Translations under genes and position numbers: made by a program | Shown: positions 8,591-17,207 of the stretch, in pieces | How the letters are laid out: each line of letters starts with the position of its first letter | How positions within the stretch are numbered: position 1 is the first letter of the stretch | Source: Bradyrhizobium sp. CCBAU 53421 | GTDB lineage: Bacteria; Pseudomonadota; Alphaproteobacteria; Rhizobiales; Xanthobacteraceae | Assembly (NCBI RefSeq): GCF_015291625.1 | Contig: NZ_CP030047.1 | Coordinates: 3,720,001 to 3,784,000 of the forward strand | DNA: 64,000 nt | Direction: 5' to 3' | The notes under the pieces: generated by a model | What the model was told of the DNA's origin: nothing | What the model saw: only the letters and a program-made list of their open reading frames with translations | The model's database searches: none

Positions 8591-10864
8591 TCAATGAAGA
8601 ATCGAGCCGATGACCTCAAGCGCACTTCTGACCTCGCGAGCGGAGTCCGGACTACCTAAGACAACTCTAATTCGATCGATCTGTTTGGGTGGAGACACCC
8701 AGAACATTGAGCCCGGACGAAGGATCACCCCCCTAGAGCGAGCCGAGGCGACGAACTTCTCCTCTGTTGTGTCGCTTGGTAGCCTCAGCCAAATGAATAT
8801 CGACTCGCTGTGGCTAAGGTAGTCCGCTCCCTTTAGCGTGGCGGCGGCAATTGCCTGACGCGTTCGAACTTCGGCTCTGATGGCGTCCCGGATAGCCCCC
8901 ATGGTGCCATCCCTGATCCACTGCTGTGCGATTTCAGCAACAAGTGGAGATACGTGCCAAGTTGTGACGGTTGATACCGGTGCGAATGCAGCTGCGGCAG
9001 CTTGCGCCGTAGGCGCCACCAAATAGCCAATCCTTAGGCCAGGCGCGACGCACTTCGCGGGTCCAGTTGCGTACCACGCCAACTCAGGAGCAAGAGCAGA
9101 AATCGCAATGGGGGAGTTCTCCGGCAGAAGTCCGTACACGTCGTCTTCCAAGATCTGAACGTTATTGCGTCGCGCCACCGCAGCCAACTCTTGTCTGCGC
9201 TCCACTGACATCACGTAAGCAGTCGGATTGTGCACCGTGGGCTGCAGATAAACAGCTGCTACGTTCCCGTCATTGCATGCCTTGTCAAAAGCATCAGGGA
9301 GCATACCATCATGGTCCATTGCCACAGCACGTGGCGTGACCCCCAACAGTGCCGCTATATTTCGGAAGGCATAGTAGCCAATTTCTTCGACAGCGATGAC
9401 TTTCTTCTCGCGAGTGGTTGCAAGGGTCGCAAGAAAGAGCGCGTTCTGAGTGCCGTTCGTCGTGATCATTCGGTCGATCGCCGGCGCCGTGCCGAGGCGT
9501 CCAGCTATCCAGCCAGCCCCAGCCTCTCTGTCGGGCTCAGTTCCCCTAAAACGATGCGCCCGAAAGATCTCACCGATGTTTGCCTGTTCCGCGACATGCG
9601 CAAGGGATTGGCGGATAGTATCACCGAGCCAAACAGGAGCAGGAGGCGTACTTCGAATGAGGCTGATCTCACCTTTCAGCAATGAAATATCGCGCTGCAC
9701 TTCCACGCTCGCGTTAGGCCCCATAGGCGCTACTCTACGATCTTCAGACGAGCTTACTGTAGCCGGCGCGCAGGTCGCGTTGTTGCCGAACCGCGAGGGG
9801 CGATATCGTGCTAACAGGTCGCTAGCTTGTTCGTTCACGACTTCGTTCGCAACAAGCCGCCCCACCAACGGTCCAAGCGTAATCCCGCCATGCATAACCG
9901 CGATGTAGATGTGATTGGCATCCTCAAGCCTGCCGAGGATGGGAAGCTCGTCTGCTGTCACAGACCGGATGCCGAGGACCGGCGTTCCCGGCATTTCTGC
10001 AAACCGATCAATCCACTCCGCTCCTGTATCTAGGATGGCCTTACTCTCCTTTTCGAACCGGTCGCTTGATTGCAAATCGTCGACGAGCGGGGATATGCCA
10101 GCCAGGAGGCCGCCGCGGTCACTGGGCCGAACATGGAAGCTATCCGCATATACTACGTGCCCAAGGCCTCTCGACTCGTTATGGCATGGCACTTCCCGCA
10201 AAGCACCTGGATCTGCTTTTATCGGGAAGGGAGTAAGATTTGACGCCTGCAGGATTGGATTGGTATCGCTCCCGGCGGCCAGGACAACGCAATCAAACAA
10301 GTCAGTCCCGAGATCATAGTTGACCCACGGCTTTAAACCGTCATTCCCAATGCGTAGTACTCTTAACCGCCGAAATCGTACATCAAAGTTTCGCGTGGCG
10401 ACATGCACGAGGCGTCGAGACAAACCTTTTGCATCGACCCAGCCCTCCTCCGGCACGCTCACGCCTTCAATCGGCCGATGGGCCTGGACGAGCGGTTCTA
10501 GCTCGTTAATCGTTGATCCAGTTAGGCTGTTCGCGTCACCACCAAACTCGCGCATCATCTTTGCGTTTGCAGTGATCTTTGCAGCCTCTCCCTCGACCGT
10601 ACCGAGGCGCAGAGTGCCGGTGATGTGCAGGTATCGCTCGCTTCCGAGTTCGCGAGCGATTGTGCTGTGATACCTGATGGCTTCGAGTCGGAACGGCAGG
10701 TCAGCCGCCGGTTGGCCGAAAGCATTGAGGCAAGCAAACGATTTGGAAGAGACGCCATCGCCAGGGCCTCCGATATCGAAGATCGTGACCTGCGCGCCAG
10801 CCTTACCTAGGTGATAGGCGATGGAGGTTCCAATAATGCCAGCTCCGACTACTCCAATTTTCAT
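8591..10864 (-). CDS. Fusion of FAD-dependent amine oxidase (DAO family) and MocR-type aminotransferase
   Basis: The 757-residue product joins two enzymes. Residues 1 to about 370 are a DAO/glycine-oxidase-type flavoprotein: N-terminal GVVGAGIIGTSIAYHLGKAG for FAD, an SSKSFACLN block, and a C-terminal IRSVTADELPILGRLEDA and HGGITLGPLVGRLVA. After a 35-residue linker, residues from about 405 to 757 are a PLP aminotransferase with TNGTQNALFL, QPTVHNPTAYVMS, ILEDDVYGLLP and the lysine in GPAKCVAPGLRIGYLVAP. ATG 10864 is preceded by AAGGAG; a longer frame upstream runs into the SDR gene. Such a fusion suggests oxidation and transamination of the same amino compound. The neighbouring RidA protein would handle the imine. 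Confidence 0.9.
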   Translation of the reverse strand: MKIGVVGAGIIGTSIAYHLGKAGAQVTIFDIGGPGDGVSSKSFACLNAFGQPAADLPFRLEAIRYHSTIARELGSERYLHITGTLRLGTVEGEAAKITANAKMMREFGGDANSLTGSTINELEPLVQAHRPIEGVSVPEEGWVDAKGLSRRLVHVATRNFDVRFRRLRVLRIGNDGLKPWVNYDLGTDLFDCVVLAAGSDTNPILQASNLTPFPIKADPGALREVPCHNESRGLGHVVYADSFHVRPSDRGGLLAGISPLVDDLQSSDRFEKESKAILDTGAEWIDRFAEMPGTPVLGIRSVTADELPILGRLEDANHIYIAVMHGGITLGPLVGRLVANEVVNEQASDLLARYRPSRFGNNATCAPATVSSSEDRRVAPMGPNASVEVQRDISLLKGEISLIRSTPPAPVWLGDTIRQSLAHVAEQANIGEIFRAHRFRGTEPDREAGAGWIAGRLGTAPAIDRMITTNGTQNALFLATLATTREKKVIAVEEIGYYAFRNIAALLGVTPRAVAMDHDGMLPDAFDKACNDGNVAAVYLQPTVHNPTAYVMSVERRQELAAVARRNNVQILEDDVYGLLPENSPIAISALAPELAWYATGPAKCVAPGLRIGYLVAPTAQAAAAAFAPVSTVTTWHVSPLVAEIAQQWIRDGTMGAIRDAIRAEVRTRQAIAAATLKGADYLSHSESIFIWLRLPSDTTEEKFVASARSRGVILRPGSMFWVSPPKQIDRIRVVLGSPDSAREVRSALEVIGSILH

Positions 10865-10890
10865 TGTCAGCTCCTTCCGAGAGAGGCCCC

Positions 10891-11691
10891 TCACGTGCTG
10901 GCTGTGAGCCCGCCGTCCACATACAGAATCTGACCGGTCACGAACCGAGCTAGGGACGACGCGAAGAAATGCACCGCTCCAGCGACGTCGGATGGCGTTG
11001 CCAGACATCTGAGGGGGATGTCGGTTATGGCCTCCTGAAACGTCGCGGTGTCCTCAAGAGCTTTGTCATTCTTGTGAGTTCGTACAACGCCGGGAGCGAC
11101 ACCGTTGACCGTGATCCCGTAAGGGGCGAGCTCAGTCGCATGCTGCTTCAAGAGAATGGCCAGTCCTCCCTTTGCCGCACAGAAGGCGCTGTAACCTCGG
11201 TCTCGAAAACCAAGTGACGACCGAAGTGAGAGAATGTGAATATGGCTGCCTCTCTTTTCGGCTGCCACCTGATGGGCAGCGACCGCTTGGCCGAGAAACA
11301 TTCCCGCACGCAATGTCCCGTGATACACCTGATCGAATGCATCTTCTGTCACCTCGAGAAGGGGCTGCTCTTTGTTGATCCCGACGCAGTTCACTAGAAT
11401 GTCGATCGAGCCATATTGATGCTTGAGGGAAGAGGGGAGACGACGTACTGCGGCGACATCGCATGCATCGAGCTCGACACCTTGAACAGACAAACCTTTG
11501 TCATTCAGTTCAGCGGCAAAAGCTCGTGCCCGGTCCCCACTTCGTCCAGCAACAATGCTCATCGCACCTGCAGTGGCCAATGTTTCGGAAATCGCTGCGC
11601 CAATCGCTCCGTAGCCGCCGACGACTAACGCGACCTTGCCATGCAAGCTGAACGAATGCTGGTGGTGGCTCTCAACGTTCTGAATGCTCAT
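10891..11691 (-). CDS. Short-chain dehydrogenase/reductase
   Basis: A classical SDR of 266 residues. The NAD(P)-binding motif appears as VVGGYGAIGAAIS, the catalytic triad region contains the serine in HILSLRSSLG and YSAFCAAKGGL (Y-x-x-x-K), and the C-terminus ends GQILYVDGGLTAS as in FabG-like enzymes. The start is set at ATG 11691, overlapping the end of the upstream SelA-like gene by 20 bp; a longer frame lacks family similarity. It sits 26 bp upstream of the oxidase-aminotransferase gene. In this cluster a reduction of a phosphonate-derived aldehyde or ketone is possible but cannot be read from the sequence. Confidence 0.9.
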   Translation of the reverse strand: MSIQNVESHHQHSFSLHGKVALVVGGYGAIGAAISETLATAGAMSIVAGRSGDRARAFAAELNDKGLSVQGVELDACDVAAVRRLPSSLKHQYGSIDILVNCVGINKEQPLLEVTEDAFDQVYHGTLRAGMFLGQAVAAHQVAAEKRGSHIHILSLRSSLGFRDRGYSAFCAAKGGLAILLKQHATELAPYGITVNGVAPGVVRTHKNDKALEDTATFQEAITDIPLRCLATPSDVAGAVHFFASSLARFVTGQILYVDGGLTAST

Positions 11692-13285
11692 TCGAGCCTC
11701 CCCCGGGCTGCTGCGACTGCCTGCGAACTTCAGGCGAGCCATCGGGTGTTGTGTTGACGATCGTCGCTCGCCAATCGGCGGAGCCGAATTGACCCTTGAA
11801 AACTGGTCCGAGATGTTCGTTAGCGGTGCCACCCAGTCGGACTGTTCCACTGATCGAGCCATCTTCTGCCAATTCGCCATCGAAACCGTAGAACAGCCAA
11901 ATTGGCACGCGCTCATGCGCCGCCTCGAAGTGGATATGGCGCCCATGAACTACACCCGACACGCCTCCTGAGGAGGATCCCGTGTGGTGGAGGCCACGTA
12001 TCGTCACGCCATTCTGCTGGATGCTGACATGATGTGTCGCTGAACCGTGAAGGAATTGTATTTCAAGCCGCCAACTGCCTGAGACGTCGACTTCGGCACG
12101 GAGGTCCGCGGTCGGTTGAGCTATGGACTCGGGATTACGCAATGCGTGGGCCAAAGTGCGGCCAACAATGTCAGCTTCGTCATCGGAGAGGTTCACGGGA
12201 TCCAGTATGATCGAGGTCGGCGTAGACCAAAAATCGTGTATTAGGATGCGCGGTCGTTGCTGCAAAAGGGCTAGCCTTAGGTCTTCCGCATTGAGCGAAA
12301 TAGCACCGGTGTCCCAGCTGACCTTCAGCCGAATTGCTGTCACGGAACCCGCCCAGGACAGCAGTTCTGTTTTGACGCCTGGCAGCGAGCTGAGGTAAGC
12401 GTCGACCCGCTTTAATCGAGGAAGCCACCTTTCGCGTTCGTCTTTTGCCGATTGAAAATTGATCCACCGATCGAGCGCGACCAGGGCGCCGAGTACCTCC
12501 TCCTTGCCCACCTTCATTGATCGGCCGAATGCTTGATGAGGGGCTCCATTCCACCAGATCGCTTTGCAAAGGCGCTCGTTCCCAAGCACTATTGCGGTGG
12601 ATTGTGGTGCGCGGATGTATTTGCCCCCTGCGTATACAACCAGGTCGGCTCCGTTCTTGATCCAGCGATCCGGGTTCTCCGGCGAAAGGCCGGCGGCGTC
12701 GACGAGAATGGGAATGCTGTGCGCGCGAGCGAAGGGAAGTAGCGAACTTAACGGTAAGGCTGACGCTGCGTCCATCCGACCAAGCAGGCAGAGCATCGCA
12801 ACGGTTCCGTCCAATGCCTCAGCCAACTCCTCAGTCGTGGCGATACCGACAATCTCCGCCCCCGCGAGCCGGATCGCCTGTTCGTAGGCGAAACGTTGAT
12901 CGGAGGGGATTAACACCTTGTTGCGCAGCCCCGATGTATCCGGTAACCGCAACATTAGCTCTGGATTGTTTCCGGCAATGCAGGCCGCAGTGGCCAACGC
13001 TAGCGCGGCTGCAGTTCCGGCGGTGATAACCCCCCATTCGGTGCCGGTGAGTTCGGCCATTCGTTGGCCTACCGCTTCGGCGAGCTCATCCATGTCGACG
13101 AACGCCTCAGCGGCCGCCGTCATTGCGGCGATGACCTCGTCGCTCGGATTGCTTGCTCCATAAATCGTGCGGACACCAGCGCATTGGATGAACGGCTCGA
13201 CGCCGAGTTCTCGATATATCCAGCCGCGCGTGTGGTCTCGTGTGGACGGACCGCTTGGCCGGACGAATTTAGGCTGCGTATTCAT
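11672..13285 (-). CDS. SelA/DgaE-like PLP-dependent enzyme with C-terminal beta domain
   Basis: The 537-residue protein has an N-terminal fold-type I PLP domain (to about residue 385) of the selenocysteine synthase-like group that includes D-glucosaminate-6-phosphate ammonia lyase. Typical features are the N-terminal GVEPFIQCAGVRTIYGAS, TAGTAAALALATAA, ILVDAAGLSPEN (PLP Asp) and the probable PLP lysine in LVVYAGGKYIRAPQST. Residues from about 400 form an unrelated, beta-rich, Gly/His-rich domain that resembles small lipocalin-like or DUF-type sandwich domains. ATG 13285 overlaps the upstream stop as ATGA. In the cluster it may be a lyase or transferase on an amino phosphonate; this is inference. 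Confidence 0.85.
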   Translation of the reverse strand: MNTQPKFVRPSGPSTRDHTRGWIYRELGVEPFIQCAGVRTIYGASNPSDEVIAAMTAAAEAFVDMDELAEAVGQRMAELTGTEWGVITAGTAAALALATAACIAGNNPELMLRLPDTSGLRNKVLIPSDQRFAYEQAIRLAGAEIVGIATTEELAEALDGTVAMLCLLGRMDAASALPLSSLLPFARAHSIPILVDAAGLSPENPDRWIKNGADLVVYAGGKYIRAPQSTAIVLGNERLCKAIWWNGAPHQAFGRSMKVGKEEVLGALVALDRWINFQSAKDERERWLPRLKRVDAYLSSLPGVKTELLSWAGSVTAIRLKVSWDTGAISLNAEDLRLALLQQRPRILIHDFWSTPTSIILDPVNLSDDEADIVGRTLAHALRNPESIAQPTADLRAEVDVSGSWRLEIQFLHGSATHHVSIQQNGVTIRGLHHTGSSSGGVSGVVHGRHIHFEAAHERVPIWLFYGFDGELAEDGSISGTVRLGGTANEHLGPVFKGQFGSADWRATIVNTTPDGSPEVRRQSQQPGGGSNEHSER

Positions 13286-13887
13286 GCGAGCCCCCTTGTC
13301 GCGAGTACGATGGAAGCCCCAACACAAAATGCCGTGATGACGAGGTACATGATGCCGGTAGTCTTCGGAACTCGAAGCGACGAAACGTGCAGAACGGCAA
13401 GTACGAAGAGGATAAACGCGAACAGGTTCGGAAAGATCGCATCAGGGATCACCGGACGGAGCAAGAACACGATTGCCGTTGCTGGTATCACATAGGTGGT
13501 CGGCACGCCGATAAACCGGCCGCCCGGAGATCCGAATACGTTGAAGTAACTCAGCCGCAAGGCGCTGGCCACCACGAGAACAGTACCTGCAACAACTGGG
13601 ACCAGTGAACCATGGGCCATAATTATCGAGGTGACGGCCGGAAAGACGCCGGCACTAACCAAATCAGCCAGCGAGTCTAGATTCTTGCCGACCTGTCCTG
13701 TCTCCGCAGCGCGGCCTTGCGTTCGCTGGGCCACCACGCCGTCGAGGTGATCGGCAAGCAACGCCCAGAGCACAATGGCGACTCCGACCTCCAGGCGGCC
13801 TGCGATCGCAAGGTTGATACCGATGACCGAGAGCACAAGACCTGCGGCAGTTATAGCGTTGGCTGGATCGATGAGCTGGCGGAACAT
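13282..13887 (-). CDS. CDP-alcohol phosphatidyltransferase family membrane protein
   Basis: A 201-residue integral membrane enzyme with about six hydrophobic helices. The family motif is present: D46-H-L-D49-G50, then A-Q-R, and GKNLDSLADLVSAG carrying the G-x3-D-x3-D metal ligands, closest in look to the phosphatidylserine synthase subgroup. Such enzymes move an alcohol phosphate (or phosphonate) between a CDP/CMP-activated donor and an alcohol at the membrane. The start is ATG 13887 preceded by GAGGA; a TTG at 13902 overlaps the nucleotidyltransferase stop. Its place directly after a PntC-like nucleotidyltransferase suggests transfer of a CMP-activated phosphonate to a lipid. Confidence 0.9.
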   Translation of the reverse strand: MFRQLIDPANAITAAGLVLSVIGINLAIAGRLEVGVAIVLWALLADHLDGVVAQRTQGRAAETGQVGKNLDSLADLVSAGVFPAVTSIIMAHGSLVPVVAGTVLVVASALRLSYFNVFGSPGGRFIGVPTTYVIPATAIVFLLRPVIPDAIFPNLFAFILFVLAVLHVSSLRVPKTTGIMYLVITAFCVGASIVLATRGLA

Positions 13888-13898
13888 TGGAGAAGTCC

Positions 13899-14708
13899 TC
13901 AACCACCAATCCGATGTTCGAGGGACCCCGGTGACGGCCGGAGCGACGCTGTTGCGAAAAGTCGTTCAGCGATTCGCAAGTCGTCCGTGCTGTCGATCTC
14001 ATACCAACGAAGCGCGTCACAACGTGCAGCCGCAAGCTTCAGCCCGCGCCTTTCGACGAGTTGGGCAAGCAGTTCCTCGGTGTATGTTTGTGTGGCGCCT
14101 GACCTGACTAAGTCGTCCAGGGAAGGAACAATCGTCTTACTGAGCGTACCAAAACTAAACCGCAGTAGATTCATGGTTTTGAACAGCGCTGGGCCATCGC
14201 CGTTGAGGTCCGCTGCCGTCTGCTTCAGCCGAAACCCAGAGATAAGTCCGTTCTCGGACAGCGTCACGGCCGACCCTTGCATGCACGGCTCGAATGGTGC
14301 AACCGCAGCAATGTCGTGAGCAGCGGCAACGTTTAGATAGCGGAGCGCGTCCTCCTCAAAGTAGACGTCACCTTCCAAAATGTAGCAATCTCCAGAAAGA
14401 AGCACGCCACGCGCCAGCCACAGCGAATAAGCGCTGCCAGTGCTGTTGAAGACGGTTGACTCCACGTAGTTGATGTTAAGGCCGCTGAAGCGGCTGCCGC
14501 AGGCATACTGAATCGCGTCCTTGCGGTAGCCGACAACGATTGTCACGTCCTCGACGCCAACTGCCTCGAGGTTTCGTAGGGCATTGTGAAGGATCGGTGT
14601 ACCGTTGATCTTGACGAGGGGCTTCGGGCACAAATCCGTTAATGGTCGCAGACGAGTGCCAGAGCCGGCGGCGAGAATGACGGCCTTCTTGGGAGCATTG
14701 GTGGTCAT
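13899..14708 (-). CDS. Nucleotidyltransferase, probable phosphonate/phosphocholine cytidylyltransferase (PntC-like)
   Basis: A 269-residue NTP-transferase-fold protein. The pyrophosphorylase motif AVILAAGSGTRLRPLT occurs at residues 9-23, the metal-binding region is ILEGDVYFEED, and the VFNSTGSAYSLWLAR segment matches the N-x-x-S-L-x-x-A choline/ethanolamine-head-group site of LicC- and PntC-type enzymes. In phosphonate gene clusters such enzymes make CMP-aminoethylphosphonate or related activated phosphonates; here this role is inferred from the fold and from pepM and a CDP-alcohol transferase nearby. The TGA at 13899-13901 lies just before the next gene. A GAAGG lies upstream of the start. 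Confidence 0.85.
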   Translation of the reverse strand: MTTNAPKKAVILAAGSGTRLRPLTDLCPKPLVKINGTPILHNALRNLEAVGVEDVTIVVGYRKDAIQYACGSRFSGLNINYVESTVFNSTGSAYSLWLARGVLLSGDCYILEGDVYFEEDALRYLNVAAAHDIAAVAPFEPCMQGSAVTLSENGLISGFRLKQTAADLNGDGPALFKTMNLLRFSFGTLSKTIVPSLDDLVRSGATQTYTEELLAQLVERRGLKLAAARCDALRWYEIDSTDDLRIAERLFATASLRPSPGSLEHRIGG

Positions 14709-15063
14709 CTTAAAGTGCCTTCATTGGTTCGATCGTCGCGCGATATTCCGTCGTCGTTGCAAAGAGTTGAGAAATCGTCGCAAGTCGGTTAGGCCAGCCT
14801 CGAGTGTTTCAGTCTGAACGTGTCGCCGAGGACATCATTAGCTTGGCCTCCGGGGTAGTAGGGGCGCCGCCGTGCGCGGCGCGATTATCGAGTGTGTCGT
14901 CCAACATCCGTGTCCCATGTCCGTCGATTGGGGGCTTTCGCTGTGTTTCGATCACAAGACGTTAAGCGGGCGTCGCGGCCCGATCTGGCGATGAAGGCTG
15001 GTGCGGCTTTGTCGGCCATGATGCCAAGCCACTTGTCCAGGCGCCTCTGCGGGAGCCAATAAT
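14709..15063. other. Intergenic stretch between aspC-like and nucleotidyltransferase genes
   Basis: No supported gene is seen here. Both flanking genes are on the - strand; this stretch is long enough for an internal promoter of the downstream seven-gene run, but no convincing -35/-10 pair was identified. Confidence 0.4.
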
Positions 15064-16254
15064 TCATTTCCATGTGTCTAGAGTTGCGGTCAGACGCCGC
15101 AAGCCATGTTCGAGTAGTTTGAGATCGATGCCGTAGGAGAGGCGGACTCCGGCGGGGTCGCCAAACGCTGTGCCTGACACTGTTGCAACGCCAGCGTCCA
15201 TCAGCAGCGTGCTAACGACGTCATCGGCGTTTAGCTCGTGACCACGTGCCTTGGCGGATCGCTGAAGGCCGCTGAGATCGAGATAGAAGTAGAATCCACC
15301 TTGGGCGATTGGCTGGGGTACCGATCTCAGTGCGGAAAGGATCGACAGGCCGAGTGCCCGCGCGTCGCTGACCTGTCGTTGCAATTGCATTTGAAAGGTT
15401 GCATCGCCGGACTCCAGATGATGGAGTAGCGCATGCTGGGCGATGACATTGGGATTGGACGTTGTATGGCTTTGTAGCGCCTTGACTGCGCTGATGACCG
15501 CCTTGGGGCCGGCGAGATAGCCAATCCGCCAACCGGTCAAGGCCAACGACTTGGAGAACGAATTGACGATCAAAGTACGACCGCGTGCGCGAGGCGCCAG
15601 CGTGACGATCGGATGATGGACATGCGGCGCGTGGGCGAAAGTCCCGTAGCATTCATCGAAGATGATCCAAAGCTCACGGTCGATGGCGAGCTGGGCCATG
15701 CTAGCGAGAATGTCGCGATCATAGACAGCGCCAGTCGGATTGTTCGGTGTGTTGATTACGATCGCCTTAGTGTTTCGAGTGATGGCCGCCGCGAGGTCTG
15801 CAGGCCTCGGCACAAAGTGATTGTGCTTTGTCTCGATGAAGACGGGCCTGCCGCCGGCAACGATGATCTGAGCTGGAAAAGTGGTCCAGTAAGGGGCGGG
15901 GATGAGCACTTCGTCCCCCGGATTCACAAGGACCATGGCTGCATTGAAGAGCGCCTGTTTGGCGCCGGTCGTCACCGCGATTTCATCTGCCGACCAGGGT
16001 TGGGCGGTTTCGGCTGAAATCTTGCGAGCGAGCGCATGACGCAACTCCATTAGGCCGAGCGTGTCAGTATAGCGGTTGATGTTCGAGTTAATTGCGGCGA
16101 TCGCGCCCTCGCGCACGGATGGCGCCGTGTGGCTCCAGATCTCTCCAGAAGTCAGATCGATGACATCCTTGCCGCCCACGGCAACTGCTTTGGCGGCATC
16201 ACTCGCCGCAGCGGTGCCAGATGATTTAAACAAGGTTGTCCGTTGCGCTAACAT
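15064..16254 (-). CDS. AspC-like class I aminotransferase (candidate phosphonopyruvate aminotransferase)
   Basis: A 396-residue class I/II aminotransferase of the aspartate type. It has the N-terminal IDLTSGEIWSHTAP, VTTGAKQALFNAAM, INTPNNPTGAVY (NPTG), IIFDECYGTF (PLP Asp), and the PLP lysine in NSFSKSLALTGWRIGYLAG; an arginine near the C-terminus (GVRLSYG) would bind a carboxylate. ATG 16254 is preceded by GGAGA; the frame stays open 33 codons further. With pepM nearby and no phosphonopyruvate decarboxylase, conversion of phosphonopyruvate to phosphonoalanine is a plausible job, as in phosphonoalamide biosynthesis. Ordinary amino acid transamination cannot be excluded. Confidence 0.88.
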   Translation of the reverse strand: MLAQRTTLFKSSGTAAASDAAKAVAVGGKDVIDLTSGEIWSHTAPSVREGAIAAINSNINRYTDTLGLMELRHALARKISAETAQPWSADEIAVTTGAKQALFNAAMVLVNPGDEVLIPAPYWTTFPAQIIVAGGRPVFIETKHNHFVPRPADLAAAITRNTKAIVINTPNNPTGAVYDRDILASMAQLAIDRELWIIFDECYGTFAHAPHVHHPIVTLAPRARGRTLIVNSFSKSLALTGWRIGYLAGPKAVISAVKALQSHTTSNPNVIAQHALLHHLESGDATFQMQLQRQVSDARALGLSILSALRSVPQPIAQGGFYFYLDLSGLQRSAKARGHELNADDVVSTLLMDAGVATVSGTAFGDPAGVRLSYGIDLKLLEHGLRRLTATLDTWK

Positions 16255-17207
16255 GAGCGCTCTCCGTCGATCCAAGATGTCGGTTTGGTTGTCGCTGCGG
16301 GGCAGAGTGTACGAGGATATTGAAAGCAGATCCTCACATCTCAAGAAAGACAAGTCATAATTGGATTCGGCACTTCTTCTGCACGCAATGAGCTCGCAGC
16401 GCGTTTGCCAGTGACTGGACGGTCAGTGAGATGTGCGAGGAGATTGGATCGAGTAGCAATGTGCATATCGATTGCGCAAGGGCCGCTACGCCATTCGACA
16501 GCGGGTCTAATTGCAGGAAGGAAGATCTGTGCTTCGGTGAAAAGTGCGGTCGAGCGCGACGGTAAGGCGGGCTGATGCATGGCGGTAGTTCCTTCGAATT
16601 CGAGCGTGTGCGGTATGAATAAGAGAGTTGTTGGCGTAGGTTGCCGGGAAGAGGATATTGCGTTTGCGGGCGTGCGAGTTCGTCGTCGTTCAACAGTTCA
16701 AAGACGTCGTCGTGTGTCGTCAGAGTGGCCTCAATTTTCGAAGTATTCGTTGAACTGCGTTCGCAGATCTGCCGCGTCTCTGTTATGGCGGCTCGCATGA
16801 ATTAGTCCTCTCAGATCATGTCGTGGCTGACGATTCATGTTGAACACCTGCAAGTAACGTTGTGATCCACTCGACTCGACTAGCAGTGACATGTATTCGT
16901 CATCTAGCTCAACTACCAACGTTGGTGGCTGTACGGAGGGCAACTGTTTGCGTAACTCACCATAGCGCGGCCAGGCTCCTATCAATTGAATGACCTCCGG
17001 CGCAAAGGAGGCGCGCTCTAAGCAAGAGTCAGCTTCTTGAGCGCCGATCCTTTCGGGAGGAGCCGGAATAGAGGAAAGCCGCCCTGCAGGGGTCAACAAG
17101 AGCTGCTGGGGCACAACAGCAGGCTCAATGGTACGACGGCGGCGCGCTGATCACCAGACCATCGCACAAAACACAAAAGGGGCAGGGGCCCTGATGAAGT
17201 TTCGACT
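16255..17207. other. Long decayed intergenic region between divergent aspC and hydrolase genes
   Basis: Contains the pepM remnant described separately. Between 16731 and 17114 an open - strand frame of 127 codons exists, but it overlaps the remnant in another frame, has no ribosome-binding site and no recognised motif. The region must also hold promoters for the divergent genes at 16254 (-) and 17208 (+); none is clear. Confidence 0.4.
16640..16815 (-). pseudogene. Remnant of a second pepM (C-terminal end)
   Basis: The - strand translation starting MRAAITETRQICER and containing THDDVFELLNDDELARPQTQ aligns with the C-terminus of the intact PepM, MRAAAAAMRQVCRR and LDDVFELLKYDELARAEAR. DNA similarity is also visible (for example tcgtcgt and gttc-aagacgtcgtcg in both). 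The homology stops near 16815 and the TIM-barrel part is absent, so this is a decayed tail. It lies upstream of the intact aspC-like gene in the same orientation, mirroring the intact pepM followed by an aspC remnant. Confidence 0.75.

Noticed and set aside
16731..17114. 127-codon - strand open frame upstream of the aspC-like gene
   Set aside because: It overlaps the pepM remnant in another frame and has no ribosome-binding site or recognised motif.
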